A DNA stretch of 53,499 nt, taken from positions 1 through 53,499 of the forward strand of contig CAMOOA010000001.1 of the NCBI GenBank assembly GCA_946621045.1, read 5' to 3'. The DNA is from an uncultured Erysipelotrichaceae bacterium. GTDB lineage: Bacteria > Bacillota_I > Bacilli_A > Erysipelotrichales > Erysipelotrichaceae. A program made the position numbers and the translations under genes. Shown here piece after piece: positions 25,825-34,697 of the stretch (its first letter is position 1; every line of letters begins with the position of its first letter). Below the pieces are notes generated by a model. That model did not search any database. It worked only from the letters and a program-made list of their open reading frames with translations, and was not told the origin of the DNA.

Positions 25825-26289
25825 TCAGCTGATGGAAATTATAAGAACCTTGTACGGATTCTTGACATGAACTTCCACTGTCTGCCCGGGCTTCTTCTCA
25901 AGAATTGCCTTGGCAAGCGGTGTTTCGTTGGAAATCAGTCCGGACAGCGGATCCGCTTCCGTCTTACCGACGATGCGGTACTCTGCCTCTTCCTTGGTAT
26001 CCTGGAACTGCAGTTTGACGGTGGAACCGATCTGAACTACTTTCGAGCCGCTCTTGGTATCGATGATTTCATAATGCTTGAGCATTTCTTCAAGCTCTGC
26101 AATGCGGTGCTCGACTTGAGCCTGCTTTTCACGCGCCGCATCATAGTCGGCGTTTTCCGAAAGGTCACCGAGGGAACGTGCTTCCTTCAGTTCCGCCTTA
26201 ACTTCTTCACGCTGTACGTGAACAAGATCATGATATTCGTTCTGCAGCTTCTTTAAGCCGTCTTCTGTCAAATAAACCTTATTTTCCAC
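25825..26289 (-). CDS. greA: Transcription elongation factor GreA
   Basis: Rescues backtracked RNA polymerase by stimulating transcript cleavage. It has 154 residues starting at GTG 26289 (VENKVYLTEDGLKKLQNEY), with AAGGAG nine bases upstream. The N-terminal coiled coil contains the catalytic acidic tip (SLGDLSENADYDAAREKQ). The C-terminal domain has GSTVKLQF, YRIVGKTEADPLSGLISNETPLAKAI and KKPGQTVEV. It lies 98 bases after udk and 49 before comEA, with no clear terminator between greA and comEA. Confidence 0.95.
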   Translation of the reverse strand: MENKVYLTEDGLKKLQNEYHDLVHVQREEVKAELKEARSLGDLSENADYDAAREKQAQVEHRIAELEEMLKHYEIIDTKSGSKVVQIGSTVKLQFQDTKEEAEYRIVGKTEADPLSGLISNETPLAKAILEKKPGQTVEVHVKNPYKVLIISIS

Positions 26290-26387
26290 GTTGTTTCTCC
26301 TTACTGACGATTTGCCGGAACTATTATATCGCAAGTCCGCAGACGATGCCATAACCGAAACAGCATAATTACGCCTGTTTTCTGTGT

Positions 26388-27023
26388 TCAGCCCTGCACT
26401 TCCGTATGAATGATGCTTGAAATTTTAGTCGTAAGCAGATCGATCGCGACTTCGTTCGAACCGCCTTCGGGAATGATGATGTCTGCGTACCGCTTGGACG
26501 GCTCTATGAACATGTTGTGCATGACGCGCACCGTATTTACATACTGATCAACGATATTGTCCAGTTCCCTGCCGCGTTCCTTGACATCGCGCACCAGCCG
26601 CCGGATAAAGCGTATATCAGCTTCGGTATCGACAAATACCTTGATGTTTTCCAGTTCCCGCAGTTTTTCATCTTCCAGAACAAACAGTCCTTCCAGAAGA
26701 ATGACATCCGCCGGTTCCAGATGTTCCGTAATGCTGGAACGGTTGTGAACCACAAAATCATAAGTCGGTTTGTCTACCGCCACGCCGGCGAGCAGGCTTT
26801 TCAGATGACTGATAAGCAGATCATTGTCAAAAGCAAACGGATGGTCATAGTTCGTTTTGACACGTTCCTCCATGGTGAGGCCTGACTGATCCTTATAATA
26901 ATCATCCTGCCGCAGGATCAGAACGGATTTCGTATCAGAAAACGTATCCCTGATCTTAAGGGCAATACTTGTTTTGCCGGACGCTGAGCCGCCGGCAATG
27001 CCGATCAGAATCGGTTTATTCAT
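26388..27023 (-). CDS. udk: Uridine kinase
   Basis: Phosphorylates uridine and cytidine in pyrimidine salvage (211 residues). It has the P-loop [64 protein letters not shown] and [23 protein letters not shown]. Overlaps the NUDIX gene by eight bases. The alaS-ireB-ruvX-mltG-U32-udk-greA neighbourhood is a recurrent Firmicutes cluster; here the U32 gene has moved downstream. Confidence 0.95.
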   Translation of the reverse strand: MNKPILIGIAGGSASGKTSIALKIRDTFSDTKSVLILRQDDYYKDQSGLTMEERVKTNYDHPFAFDNDLLISHLKSLLAGVAVDKPTYDFVVHNRSSITEHLEPADVILLEGLFVLEDEKLRELENIKVFVDTEADIRFIRRLVRDVKERGRELDNIVDQYVNTVRVMHNMFIEPSKRYADIIIPEGGSNEVAIDLLTTKISSIIHTEVQG

Positions 27024-27492
27024 AACGCTTCAGTTCTCCTTCCGTAACGTTCGTAAGATTTCCTTCCGCATCGTATTCCAGTGTAATCGCAAACGGGATG
27101 CCCTGCCCCTGCAGGATCCGGGTCAGAAATACCCGGTCTCCCTCCCAGAGGGAGAGACTCAGAATATCCTGTTCGGGAATCCATGCAAGCGTGCCCTCCC
27201 GGCATTCACCGGGCATTCCGCTGAATGAATGACAGGTATATACCGCAATCTGTTCCGGTTCCATGGAACTGTAGCGAAAGTCGACAATTCCCATAAATTC
27301 CAGTTTATGAACCGTGCATCCGGTTTCTTCCGCAACTTCCCGCACGGCACATGTCTCAAATGTTTCCTGATGCTCGTTCTTTCCGCCGACTCCGATCCAC
27401 TTCCCCTCGTTGATGTCGTTCTGCTTTTTATTCCGCAGCAGCATCAGCCAGGAACCGTCTTTGATCAGATAAACACAGGTACTTCGTTTCAT
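27016..27492 (-). CDS. NUDIX hydrolase (MutT/8-oxo-dGTP diphosphatase-like)
   Basis: A 158-residue pyrophosphohydrolase. The Nudix box is complete: GKNEHQE, seven residues, REVAEETG. The N-terminal part ([35 protein letters not shown]) is typical of 8-oxo-dGTP diphosphatase-like proteins of Firmicutes. The actual substrate is not deducible. Its ATG shares one base with the mltG stop (TGATG), and its 3' end overlaps udk by eight bases. Confidence 0.88.
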   Translation of the reverse strand: MKRSTCVYLIKDGSWLMLLRNKKQNDINEGKWIGVGGKNEHQETFETCAVREVAEETGCTVHKLEFMGIVDFRYSSMEPEQIAVYTCHSFSGMPGECREGTLAWIPEQDILSLSLWEGDRVFLTRILQGQGIPFAITLEYDAEGNLTNVTEGELKRYE

Positions 27493-28574
27493 CAGTGATA
27501 ATTTGTATGCGCCGCAACATTGGCGTTATGCTCGTCCAGCGTCTTTGCATAATAAACCACGCCGGTATCGACATCCGCCATGAAGTAGTAGTAATCACTC
27601 TCCGTCGGGTTCAGAACGGCTTCGATCGCATCTTCGCCGGCATTTACAATCGGTCCCGGCGGAAGGCCCGGATATTTATAGGTGTTGTACGGACTTTCAA
27701 AATCCGCATTTGCCTCACAGGCAAGCCAGTTTTCACCGTTGTCTTCATCCATCGCATAGCAGACGGTAACGGAAGACTGGAGCGCCATATTGATATCCAG
27801 ACGGTTGTAGAAAACACCGGCAATGAGCTTCATGTCATCGGTCTTTCCGGACTCATACTGAACGATGGACGCGAGTGTATACAGCTCATGCACATTGTAT
27901 TTGCTGGCGGCAATCTGATCCGCAAAGCGATTATATACCTGAAGCTGCTGATCAAGAATCTTTTCCGTCACGGTTCTCGCATCCGTTTCCGGATAGAAGA
28001 GATACGTATTCGGCGCAAGGAAACCCTCCAGCCGGATACGGATATCGGGATTGAACACGTCTTCCGTGATGAACGGATAGCGCTCCATAAGGGAACGGAT
28101 ATATTCCTCATCGTTCCAGAGCGTCATCAGTTCCTCATAGGTGACATTTGTTGCCTCGGAGATTTTCTGAGCGACATGTTTCGCCCAGTCTCCTTCAATA
28201 ATCGTAACGCTGACCGTGTCGACCTCGCCGGCATTCGGATTGTTCAGAACGGTGAAGATCTTCTCGACATCCCAGCTCTTATCCAGGGTATATGTTCCGG
28301 TTTTGACATCGGTCAGTTTTCTGGAGCGGATAAAATAGTAGGCATAATCCGCATTGCGGATGATGCCGGCTTCCTTAAGCTGGGAAGCCACCGTCTTTGC
28401 GGAAGATCCCGGTTCGACAACAAACGAAACGGTTTCACTTTCCTTCTGGACAGGTTTCAGAGAATTTTTATAACTCAGAAACAGGAAACCGGCGACAAGA
28501 AGAATCGGAATGATCAGCAGCAACAGAAGTCTGCCGACGCGCAGTTTCCGCCTGGTTTTCCGTTTTTTAGCCAT
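27492..28574 (-). CDS. mltG: Endolytic peptidoglycan transglycosylase MltG
   Basis: Membrane enzyme that cuts nascent glycan strands and sets strand length. It has 360 residues: a basic cytoplasmic N-terminus (KKRKTRRKLRVGR), one membrane helix (about 13-32), a LysM-like domain (SFVVEPGSSAKTVASQL...), and the YceG catalytic domain with LASIVQYESGK, carrying the probable catalytic Glu, then GVFYNRLDINMALQSS and the closing TYKYPGLPPGPIVNAG. The usual EKE motif reads QYE here, keeping the second Glu. It overlaps the DUF1292 gene by eight bases. Confidence 0.93.
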   Translation of the reverse strand: MAKKRKTRRKLRVGRLLLLLIIPILLVAGFLFLSYKNSLKPVQKESETVSFVVEPGSSAKTVASQLKEAGIIRNADYAYYFIRSRKLTDVKTGTYTLDKSWDVEKIFTVLNNPNAGEVDTVSVTIIEGDWAKHVAQKISEATNVTYEELMTLWNDEEYIRSLMERYPFITEDVFNPDIRIRLEGFLAPNTYLFYPETDARTVTEKILDQQLQVYNRFADQIAASKYNVHELYTLASIVQYESGKTDDMKLIAGVFYNRLDINMALQSSVTVCYAMDEDNGENWLACEANADFESPYNTYKYPGLPPGPIVNAGEDAIEAVLNPTESDYYYFMADVDTGVVYYAKTLDEHNANVAAHTNYH

Positions 28575-28818
28575 TATTCATTTCTCCGAGGTAAGCACCG
28601 AGTACTTCTTCACACATTTCAAACCCTTCCGGGTCATCGACCGGTTCGAGATTTCCGTCTTCATCATACCGGTACGGAAGCACCGTATCATCATCCGGAT
28701 CGCTGCTGTGGATCAGAACATAGTGGATACCCTTCTCTTCATCATCAAATGTAAGAAGGATCTCCATTTCGACTTCCTTTCCGTTTTCATCGGAAAGTGT
28801 AATGCGGTTGTCAATCAT
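28567..28818 (-). CDS. DUF1292 domain protein (YrzB-like)
   Basis: An 83-residue acidic protein of unknown function found between ruvX and mltG in many Firmicutes. It shows the family pattern ITLSDENGKEVEMEILLTFDDEEKGIHYVLIH...DDDTVLPYRYDEDGNLEPVDDPEGFEM in outline. No catalytic motif is visible. It overlaps mltG, and an AAAGGAG lies upstream of its start. Confidence 0.88.
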   Translation of the reverse strand: MIDNRITLSDENGKEVEMEILLTFDDEEKGIHYVLIHSSDPDDDTVLPYRYDEDGNLEPVDDPEGFEMCEEVLGAYLGEMNNG

Positions 28819-28843
28819 GAACTGTAATCTCCTTTAAACATAA

Positions 28844-28865
28844 GAAAGGCGTTTACGCGCCTTTC
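28844..28865 (-). terminator. Hairpin spanning the ruvX stop codon
   Basis: On the minus strand GAAAGGCG (28865-28858) pairs perfectly with CGCCTTTC (28851-28844) around CGTAAA-type loop sequence containing the ruvX stop. The following bases (TTATGTTT) are a poor T run. It is probably an attenuator or mRNA end, since the operon continues. Confidence 0.5.
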
Positions 28866-29278
28866 TGTTTTTGTGCATCAAGATAATACTGAAGAATCCG
28901 TACGGCAGCCATCCGGTCGATTACCTTTTTTCGTTTTTTCCTCGATACATCCGCTTCGATCAGAATCGCCTCGGAATCTTTTGTGGTATTCCGCTCATCC
29001 TGCAGGACAACCGGGATGCCGGACTCCTCCTGCAGCACCTGCCCGAACTCCTCGCAGATCAGCGCGCGTTCACCGCGGTCTCCGTTTTCAAGCAGCGGCC
29101 ACCCAAGAACGATCATGTCGGGATGTTCCTTCTGAATCAGCTCCAGCAGCATGTCAAGCGCCCGGTCGTAATCGTCCGGTTTAAAACGCAGTGTCGTAAG
29201 CGGACTCGCAATAATCCCCGAGTCGCTCCGCGATACGCCGCAGGTGACGCTGCCAAGGTCAAGACCGAGATAAATCAT
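28853..29278 (-). CDS. ruvX: Putative pre-16S rRNA nuclease / Holliday junction resolvase YqgF (RuvX)
   Basis: A 141-residue RNase H-fold nuclease. In E. coli YqgF matures the 5' end of 16S rRNA; resolvase activity was also proposed. The catalytic pattern is visible: [13 protein letters not shown] with the first Asp, [19 protein letters not shown], and [18 protein letters not shown] with the last Asp. It overlaps ireB by four bases. Confidence 0.92.
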   Translation of the reverse strand: MIYLGLDLGSVTCGVSRSDSGIIASPLTTLRFKPDDYDRALDMLLELIQKEHPDMIVLGWPLLENGDRGERALICEEFGQVLQEESGIPVVLQDERNTTKDSEAILIEADVSRKKRKKVIDRMAAVRILQYYLDAQKQKGA

Positions 29279-29544
29279 TCGCTGCAGTTTTCTTCCAAAT
29301 AGAAACGTACCAGTTCTTCAATGATTTCATGCCGTTCAACCGACTGTACGATGGAACGTGCATTCTTATGCGATGAAATGTACGCGGGATCATTGGAGAT
29401 CAGGTACCCCGCCATCTGATTGATGGCGTTGTATCCGCGTTCCTGAAGCGCATCCCGCACAAGCATCAGAACCTGCCGGATGTTTTCTCGACGAATCTGA
29501 TTCGCATCAAAACTTACCGTTGGTGAAATATCAACATTGTTCAT
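29275..29544 (-). CDS. ireB: IreB family regulatory phosphoprotein
   Basis: An 89-residue small protein. In Enterococcus IreB is phosphorylated by the Ser/Thr kinase IreK and controls cephalosporin resistance. The protein matches the family along its length: [67 protein letters not shown] chose ATG 29544, preceded by GGAGG; an upstream ATG adds eight residues and runs past the binding site. The phosphorylated Thr of homologues may correspond to the Thr in SPTVSF. No kinase gene is in the window. Confidence 0.93.
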   Translation of the reverse strand: MNNVDISPTVSFDANQIRRENIRQVLMLVRDALQERGYNAINQMAGYLISNDPAYISSHKNARSIVQSVERHEIIEELVRFYLEENCSE

Positions 29545-29618
29545 GGGACACCTCCAATTGCTTAACATTTATTTTAGTTTAATCCGACGTAATTGTACAC
29601 CGAAACGAAAGAACGAAA

Positions 29619-32261
29619 TCAGGCGTTCTGTACTTTGGCGCGGACTTCAGAGAGTGCTCTGGAAACTGCCTCCACATCTTTTCCGCCGGCCTGTGCCATA
29701 TCCGGACGTCCGCCGCCGTTTCCGCCGCATACAACAGCGGCTGCCTTGACAAGGTCACCGGCTTTCAGACCCTTCGCAATCGCACCCTTGGAAGCGGCAC
29801 AGACAAATGTCACTTTGCCGTCATTGACATTCGATACAAAGACAAGGCCGTCCGTGAGCTTGTTGCGAAGCTGTTCGGCATACCCTTTCATGGCGCCGGT
29901 ATCCATACCGTTCTCTTCCAGAATGAGGACGGAGAGTCCGTTGATGCTTTCTGCCCTGCTGAGTTTTTCGGAGGCATTGGCCGCAAGTGCCTTCTGCTTG
30001 GAATCCGCAACTTCTCTGCGGAGCGATACGTTTTCCTCCAGCAGTGTGCGGATGCGTTCCTGCAGTCCCTGGAAGTTCTTCATCTTGAGGAGAGCAGCGG
30101 TTTCATTGAGATAATCTTCTTCCTGGCGGAAGGTCTCATAGGCATCCATTTTGGTGATGCTGGTGATTCTGCGGACACCGGATCCGATGGATTCTTCACT
30201 GACGATCTTGAAGACGCCGAGGTTGCCGGTATTTGATACATGCGTTCCGCCGCAGAATTCCTTGGAGAAATCTCCCATGGATACGACCCGTACGCTGTCG
30301 CCGTACTTTTCATCAAAGAGTGCGATCGCGCCGGTCTTCTTTGCTTCTTCAACCGGAAGTACTTCCGTTGTCACTTCCACATCGGCCTGAATCATCTGAT
30401 TGACAAGATGTTCGATTTCCCTGAGCTGGGCATCGCTGACCTTTTCATAATGGTTGAAGTCGAAACGTCCGTATTCCGGGCAGTTATAGGAACCGGCCTG
30501 GGCAACATGATCGCCGAGCACTTTGCGGAGCGCGCTCTGCAGAAGATGCAGGGAACTGTGATTTGCACGTGTGCGCTGACGCTTTTCAAAATCATATTCG
30601 CCGGTCAGCTCGTCTCCGACATGCAGGACACCTTCTTTTACTTCAATGTGATGCAGGGGCTGCTGGTGCGGCGCCTTGCGTACATCAGTGACAGCCGCTT
30701 TGAATCCGTTTCCGGTCAGCGTACCGGTATCGGCGCACTGTCCGCCCGATTCTGCATAGAAGCATGTCTTTGTCAGAATGACGTCACCGCTGTCGCTGAT
30801 CTCATCAACCTTCACGCCGTCCTTGAAGAGTCCGATGACGGTTCCTGTCGATGTGCGGTCGGTATAGCCGGTGAACTCGGACGGTTCCTCGAAGTCCATC
30901 AGGTCGGCAGACTGTCCGTGCATGGACTGTTCGTTTCCTCTGGCATCCTTTGCCCGCTTGACCTGAGCAGCCATTTCACGGTCAAAGCCTTCCATGTCGA
31001 CGGTATAGCCGGCATCTTCCGCAATCTCTGCGGTCAGTTCCTTCGGGAATCCGTAGGTATCGTAGAGGCGGAACACCACTTCACCCGGCAGCTTCTTTTC
31101 CGCTTCATGAGCTTTGAGCTGTTCGTTCAGAAGCGCTTCGCCGTTGGCAAGCGTGCGGTGGAAGCTTTCTTCCTCCTGCTTTACCAGGCGGGAAATGAGA
31201 TCCACCTTGCCCTGAAGATACGGATAATAATCTTCCATGTTGTCCGCAACGACCTTGACGAGTCTGTACATGAATGCGCCGTCGATGCCGAGCTTGATGC
31301 CGTAGCGCACTGCGCGGCGGAGAACACGGCGGAGAACATAGCCGCGGCCTTCATTGGAGAACATCGCGCCGTCTGCGATCGCAAATGTTACCGTACGGAT
31401 ATGGTCTGCGATGACACGGTATGCCATCTTGTATTCCGGTTCGGAATAGGAATGTTTTGCGAATGTTTCCGTCGCATGAATGACCGGCAGGAAGAGATCG
31501 GTGTCAAAGTTCGTCTCACCTTCCTGAATCAGAGCAACAAGACGTTCAAGACCCATGCCGGTATCGATATTCTTGTGCGGAAGTTCCTTGTATTCCGAAC
31601 GAGGCAGTTCGCCCGGACGGCAGTCATACTGCGAGAATACAATATTCCAGACTTCGATATAACGGTCGTTTTCAATATCCTCAAAGAACAGCTTTTCCCC
31701 GAGTCCCTTCGGATCAAATGCAGGACCGCGGTCATAATAGAGCTCGGTGTCCGGTCCGCCCGGTCCTCTTCCGATCTCCCAGAAGTTGTCTTCCGTCTTG
31801 CGGATATGGGAAGGATTCATACCGACCTTTACCCAGAGATTGTAGGCTTCCTCATCATCCGGATAAACGGTGACATACATGCGTTCCGGATCAAAGCCGA
31901 CCCATTCCGGGCTGGTCAGGAACTCCCATGCCCAGGGAATCGCCTCCTGCTTGAAATAGTCGCCGATCGAGAAGTTGCCGAGCATCTCAAAGAATGTATG
32001 ATGACGGGCGGTCTTTCCGACATTTTCAATATCGTTGGTGCGGATCGATTTCTGCGCATTGCAGATACGGTTGCACTTGGGCTTTTCCGTACCGTCAAAG
32101 TACTTCTTCAATGCGGAGACACCGGCATTGATCCATAAGAGTGTCGGATCATTGTGCGGAATCAGGCTTGCGCCCGGTTCGATCATCGATCCCTTCGAGG
32201 CAAAGAAATCAAGGAACATCTGCCGTACCTGATTTCCGGAAAGCTGTTTGTTTGCGGTCAT
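29619..32261 (-). CDS. alaS: Alanyl-tRNA synthetase
   Basis: Charges tRNA-Ala (880 residues, full length). N-terminal catalytic core with QMFLDFFASKGS, PHNDPTLLWINAGVSALKKYFDG, KTARHHTFFEMLGNFSIGDYFK and GMGLERL. The editing domain carries HLLQSALRKVLG with the metal His, and C-x3-H in EFCGGTHVSNTGNLG. The C-Ala domain near the end has GGNGGGRPDMAQAGG. It is preceded by a T-box leader and starts the ireB-ruvX-mltG run, with 74 bases before ireB. GAAGGAGG is the ribosome binding site. Confidence 0.98.
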   Translation of the reverse strand: MTANKQLSGNQVRQMFLDFFASKGSMIEPGASLIPHNDPTLLWINAGVSALKKYFDGTEKPKCNRICNAQKSIRTNDIENVGKTARHHTFFEMLGNFSIGDYFKQEAIPWAWEFLTSPEWVGFDPERMYVTVYPDDEEAYNLWVKVGMNPSHIRKTEDNFWEIGRGPGGPDTELYYDRGPAFDPKGLGEKLFFEDIENDRYIEVWNIVFSQYDCRPGELPRSEYKELPHKNIDTGMGLERLVALIQEGETNFDTDLFLPVIHATETFAKHSYSEPEYKMAYRVIADHIRTVTFAIADGAMFSNEGRGYVLRRVLRRAVRYGIKLGIDGAFMYRLVKVVADNMEDYYPYLQGKVDLISRLVKQEEESFHRTLANGEALLNEQLKAHEAEKKLPGEVVFRLYDTYGFPKELTAEIAEDAGYTVDMEGFDREMAAQVKRAKDARGNEQSMHGQSADLMDFEEPSEFTGYTDRTSTGTVIGLFKDGVKVDEISDSGDVILTKTCFYAESGGQCADTGTLTGNGFKAAVTDVRKAPHQQPLHHIEVKEGVLHVGDELTGEYDFEKRQRTRANHSSLHLLQSALRKVLGDHVAQAGSYNCPEYGRFDFNHYEKVSDAQLREIEHLVNQMIQADVEVTTEVLPVEEAKKTGAIALFDEKYGDSVRVVSMGDFSKEFCGGTHVSNTGNLGVFKIVSEESIGSGVRRITSITKMDAYETFRQEEDYLNETAALLKMKNFQGLQERIRTLLEENVSLRREVADSKQKALAANASEKLSRAESINGLSVLILEENGMDTGAMKGYAEQLRNKLTDGLVFVSNVNDGKVTFVCAASKGAIAKGLKAGDLVKAAAVVCGGNGGGRPDMAQAGGKDVEAVSRALSEVRAKVQNA

Positions 32262-32280
32262 GTGATTTCCTCCTTCAATA

Positions 32281-32498
32281 AAAAAACCTGCACATCAATG
32301 CAGGAACGTTTTCACGCGGTACCATCCTGTTTCGCGTCATTTCTGACACGCACTTAATTCAGCCGTTAACGCCGGCATACGGCGCGGATTGGGCGCTCTC
32401 CGAAGCAGCTTCAGCAGCATCATCCGCAAAGACTTTCACCAACCGTCTTCTCTCTGGGGCGAACTGATGATACCTACTTTCCTTCATCTTCAAGTTCG
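32281..32498 (-). promoter_or_regulatory. T-box riboswitch controlling alaS
   Basis: Minus-strand leader with the classic elements in order: AGTAGGTA near the 5' end, AGAGAG, GGTTGGTGAAAG, a specifier region with repeated GCT (Ala) triplets in GATGCTGCTGAAGC, the T-box AGGATGGTACCGCG (32328-32315), and a terminator hairpin CCTGCA/TGCAGG (32304-32287) followed by seven Ts. The TGGT bulge would pair with ACCA, agreeing with discriminator A of tRNA-Ala. Uncharged tRNA-Ala should stop termination and raise alaS expression. Confidence 0.95.
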
Positions 32499-32504
32499 TT
32501 CCCT

Positions 32505-32533
32505 ATGATAGCAGGAATCACAGATATTGAAAA
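32505..32533 (-). promoter_or_regulatory. Probable alaS promoter
   Basis: TATCAT (minus strand 32510-32505) lies 17 bases after TTTTCA (32533-32528). It is placed correctly for a transcript starting just before the T-box, but the match is moderate. Confidence 0.45.
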
Positions 32534-32569
32534 GATAATTTATTTAAAAGAAATTATCAGGCAACTCCA

Positions 32570-32598
32570 TTGACGGACGAACAACAATGTAATAGAAT
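32570..32598 (+). promoter_or_regulatory. Promoter of the ABC transporter operon
   Basis: TTGACG (32570-32575), 17-base spacer, TAGAAT (32593-32598): a strong sigma-A match. It is divergent from the alaS promoter 37 bases away. Confidence 0.8.
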
Positions 32599-32610
32599 GC
32601 AAATTGTTGT
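32581..32610 (+). promoter_or_regulatory. Candidate operator over the transporter promoter
   Basis: ACAACAAT (32581-32588) and ATTGTTGT (32603-32610) are perfect 8-bp inverted arms with 14 bases between them that contain the -10 element. A repressor dimer bound here would block RNA polymerase. The regulator is not identifiable from the window. Confidence 0.5.
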
Positions 32611-32638
32611 AAACACTTTCAGGGGGAATGAAAATTAC

Positions 32639-33655
32639 ATGAAAAAATTTACAAAGTTGTTACTCAGCGCAATGCTCGGACTCAGTCTTGCGGCATGCGG
32701 AACAGACACATCCGCAGGTGCTCCTGCAGAAAACAATTCAGCCGAACCTGCAGCAGATACAGAAACAAAAGTCTATAACGTCGGCATTGTTCAGCTTGTT
32801 CAGCATGTAGCGCTTGATGCGTCTGCACAGGGCTTCCAGGACGAACTGGTTGCACAGCTCGGTGAAGGAAACGTTACCTTTGATTACCAGAATGCGGCCG
32901 GCGACAGCGCCACCTGCAACTCCATCGTTTCCGGTTTCGTTACGGAAAACGTTGACCTGATGCTGGCGATCGCAACACCTGCACTGCAGGCCGCCGCAAA
33001 CGGAACAGCGACCATCCCTGTACTGGGAACCGCCATTACCGAATACGGCACTGCCCTCTCCATTGATAACTTCAACGGAACCGTAGGCACCAACGTATCC
33101 GGCACAAGCGATCTCGCGCCGCTGGATCAGCAGGCAGCGATGTTTGATGAGCTCATTCCGGAAGCAAGCAAGATCGGCATCATCTACTGCTCTGCTGAGG
33201 CAAACTCCAAGTATCAGGCAGAAGTTGTCAAGGCATCACTGGAAGAAAAAGGCAAGACCGTCAGCGTTTACACCTTTACGGATTCCAACGATGTTCAGGC
33301 AATCACAAAGACAGCGGTTTCGGAAAATGAAGCGCTTTATATCCCGACCGACAACACCGCCGCCAGCAATACCGGTCTCATTGATGCGGTCGCTTCCGAT
33401 GCAGGTATCCCGATCATCACCGGTGAAGAAGGCATTATGAGCGGATGCGGAATCGCAACGCTCTCGATTGACTACTATGAGCTCGGCAAGACAACCGGTG
33501 CCATGGCAGCCAAGATTCTCAAAGGCGAAGCAAATGTAAATGAAATGCCGATTGAGTACTACCAGAACCCGGTCAAGAAATATGATGCGGCCCGCTGTGA
33601 AGCACTCGGCATTACCGTCCCTTCCGATTACGTAGCCGCTGAACGCGCTGAGTAA
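32639..33655 (+). CDS. ABC transporter substrate-binding lipoprotein (TrpX type)
   Basis: A 338-residue extracytoplasmic binding protein of the ABC_sub_bind family, which includes the tryptophan transporter TrpX of streptococci. I chose ATG 32639, which gives a lipoprotein signal (MKKFTKLLLSAMLGLSLAACG) with a lipobox Cys at about residue 21. An upstream in-frame ATG would start inside the promoter. The mature part has VGIVQLVQHVALDASAQGF, VTFDYQNAAGD, PVLGTAITEYGTA and TGTNVSGTSDLAP in short family blocks. Substrate is inferred as an aromatic amino acid; it could be another small molecule. Confidence 0.88.
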   Translation: MKKFTKLLLSAMLGLSLAACGTDTSAGAPAENNSAEPAADTETKVYNVGIVQLVQHVALDASAQGFQDELVAQLGEGNVTFDYQNAAGDSATCNSIVSGFVTENVDLMLAIATPALQAAANGTATIPVLGTAITEYGTALSIDNFNGTVGTNVSGTSDLAPLDQQAAMFDELIPEASKIGIIYCSAEANSKYQAEVVKASLEEKGKTVSVYTFTDSNDVQAITKTAVSENEALYIPTDNTAASNTGLIDAVASDAGIPIITGEEGIMSGCGIATLSIDYYELGKTTGAMAAKILKGEANVNEMPIEYYQNPVKKYDAARCEALGITVPSDYVAAERAE

Positions 33656-33679
33656 CCGTCTCGTTTATTGAATTAACGG

Positions 33680-33704
33680 AATACGGGGCAATACGCCCCG
33701 TATT
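33680..33704 (+). terminator. Attenuating hairpin between binding protein and permease
   Basis: AATACGGGGC (33680-33689) and GCCCCGTATT (33695-33704) form a perfect 10-bp stem with a five-base loop and a short T stretch. It probably lets the binding protein be made in excess over the membrane parts. A TATAAT just after it (33709-33714) could serve as an extra promoter. Confidence 0.65.
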
Positions 33705-33746
33705 TTGCTATAATTTGTTTCGCTTTCATCTTGGGGGTATTTAACT

Positions 33747-34697
33747 ATGAGTCTTAATTTCGGAAATCTGCTCGGCGCAATGCCAGGCGGCGTTGCACAG
33801 GGGCTGATCTGGGGATTTATGGCGCTCGGCGTCTATATCACCTTCCGTCTTCTGGATATCGCCGATCTTACGGTTGACGGTTCCTTTACGACCGGCGGCG
33901 CCGTATCGGTCATGCTTATCCTTGCCGGCGTCAATCCGGTTCTGGCAGTTCTTGCGGCAGCTGCCGCAGGTATGCTTGCAGGAATGGTGACCGGACTTCT
34001 GCACACGATATTTGATATTCCGGCGATTCTTTCCGGTATTCTGACACAGTTTGCACTGTATTCCATCAATCTTGCAATCATGGGAATGTCCGCAAACAAA
34101 GGTCTTCCGGTCGATAAATATCATCTGTTTGTCACAAGCAGAAATATTCCGGGATCGATCCTTGCCGGCACGCTTCTGATCGCATTCGTGATCGCCCTGC
34201 TCTACTGGTATTTCGGAACAGAACACGGCAGCGCCATGCGTGCAACCGGCTCCAATCCGGAAATGTCAAAAGCACAGGGCATTGATATCAACGCAATGAA
34301 GGTCATCGGTCTTGCCCTTTCCAATGCATTTGTCGCCATGTCCGGCGGACTGCTCTCCCAGTTTCAGGGTTTTGCGGATATCAATATGGGACGCGGTGCG
34401 ATCGTCATCGGCCTTGCGGCAGTTATCATCGGCGAAGTGATCGGCAATGCCCTGTTCGGAAAACGTTCGAATTTTGCGCTCCGGCTTGCATTCGTTGCGG
34501 TCGGCGGAATCATCTATTACCTCGTGATCGTTATTGTTCTCTGGCTGAAACTTGATTCCAATTACCTGAAGCTTCTCACCGCTTCCGTAGTCGCAGTATT
34601 CCTTGCGGTACCCAATATTCAGACAAAAATGAAGACATCTTTCAGCCGTGCCGGAAAACGGTCTGTAAAGAACGCAAAGGAGGCGATCAACGGATGA
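33747..34697 (+). CDS. ABC transporter permease (TrpY type)
   Basis: A 316-residue membrane protein with about nine hydrophobic segments. It belongs to the permease family paired with ABC_sub_bind proteins and is distantly like LivH. Recognisable blocks are GLIWGFMALGVYITFRLLDIADLTVDGSF, GLLHTIFDIPAILSGILT, GSAMRATGSNPEMSKAQGI and FADINMGRGAIVIGLAAVIIGE in part. The start has GGGGGT 11 bases upstream. Its stop overlaps the ATPase start (ATGA). Confidence 0.88.
   Translation: MSLNFGNLLGAMPGGVAQGLIWGFMALGVYITFRLLDIADLTVDGSFTTGGAVSVMLILAGVNPVLAVLAAAAAGMLAGMVTGLLHTIFDIPAILSGILTQFALYSINLAIMGMSANKGLPVDKYHLFVTSRNIPGSILAGTLLIAFVIALLYWYFGTEHGSAMRATGSNPEMSKAQGIDINAMKVIGLALSNAFVAMSGGLLSQFQGFADINMGRGAIVIGLAAVIIGEVIGNALFGKRSNFALRLAFVAVGGIIYYLVIVIVLWLKLDSNYLKLLTASVVAVFLAVPNIQTKMKTSFSRAGKRSVKNAKEAING

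Noticed and set aside
30240..32138. 632-codon open frame on the plus strand opposite alaS
   Set aside because: Fully antisense to a clear AlaS; no family resemblance, no ribosome binding site. It is a mirror of codon use in alaS.
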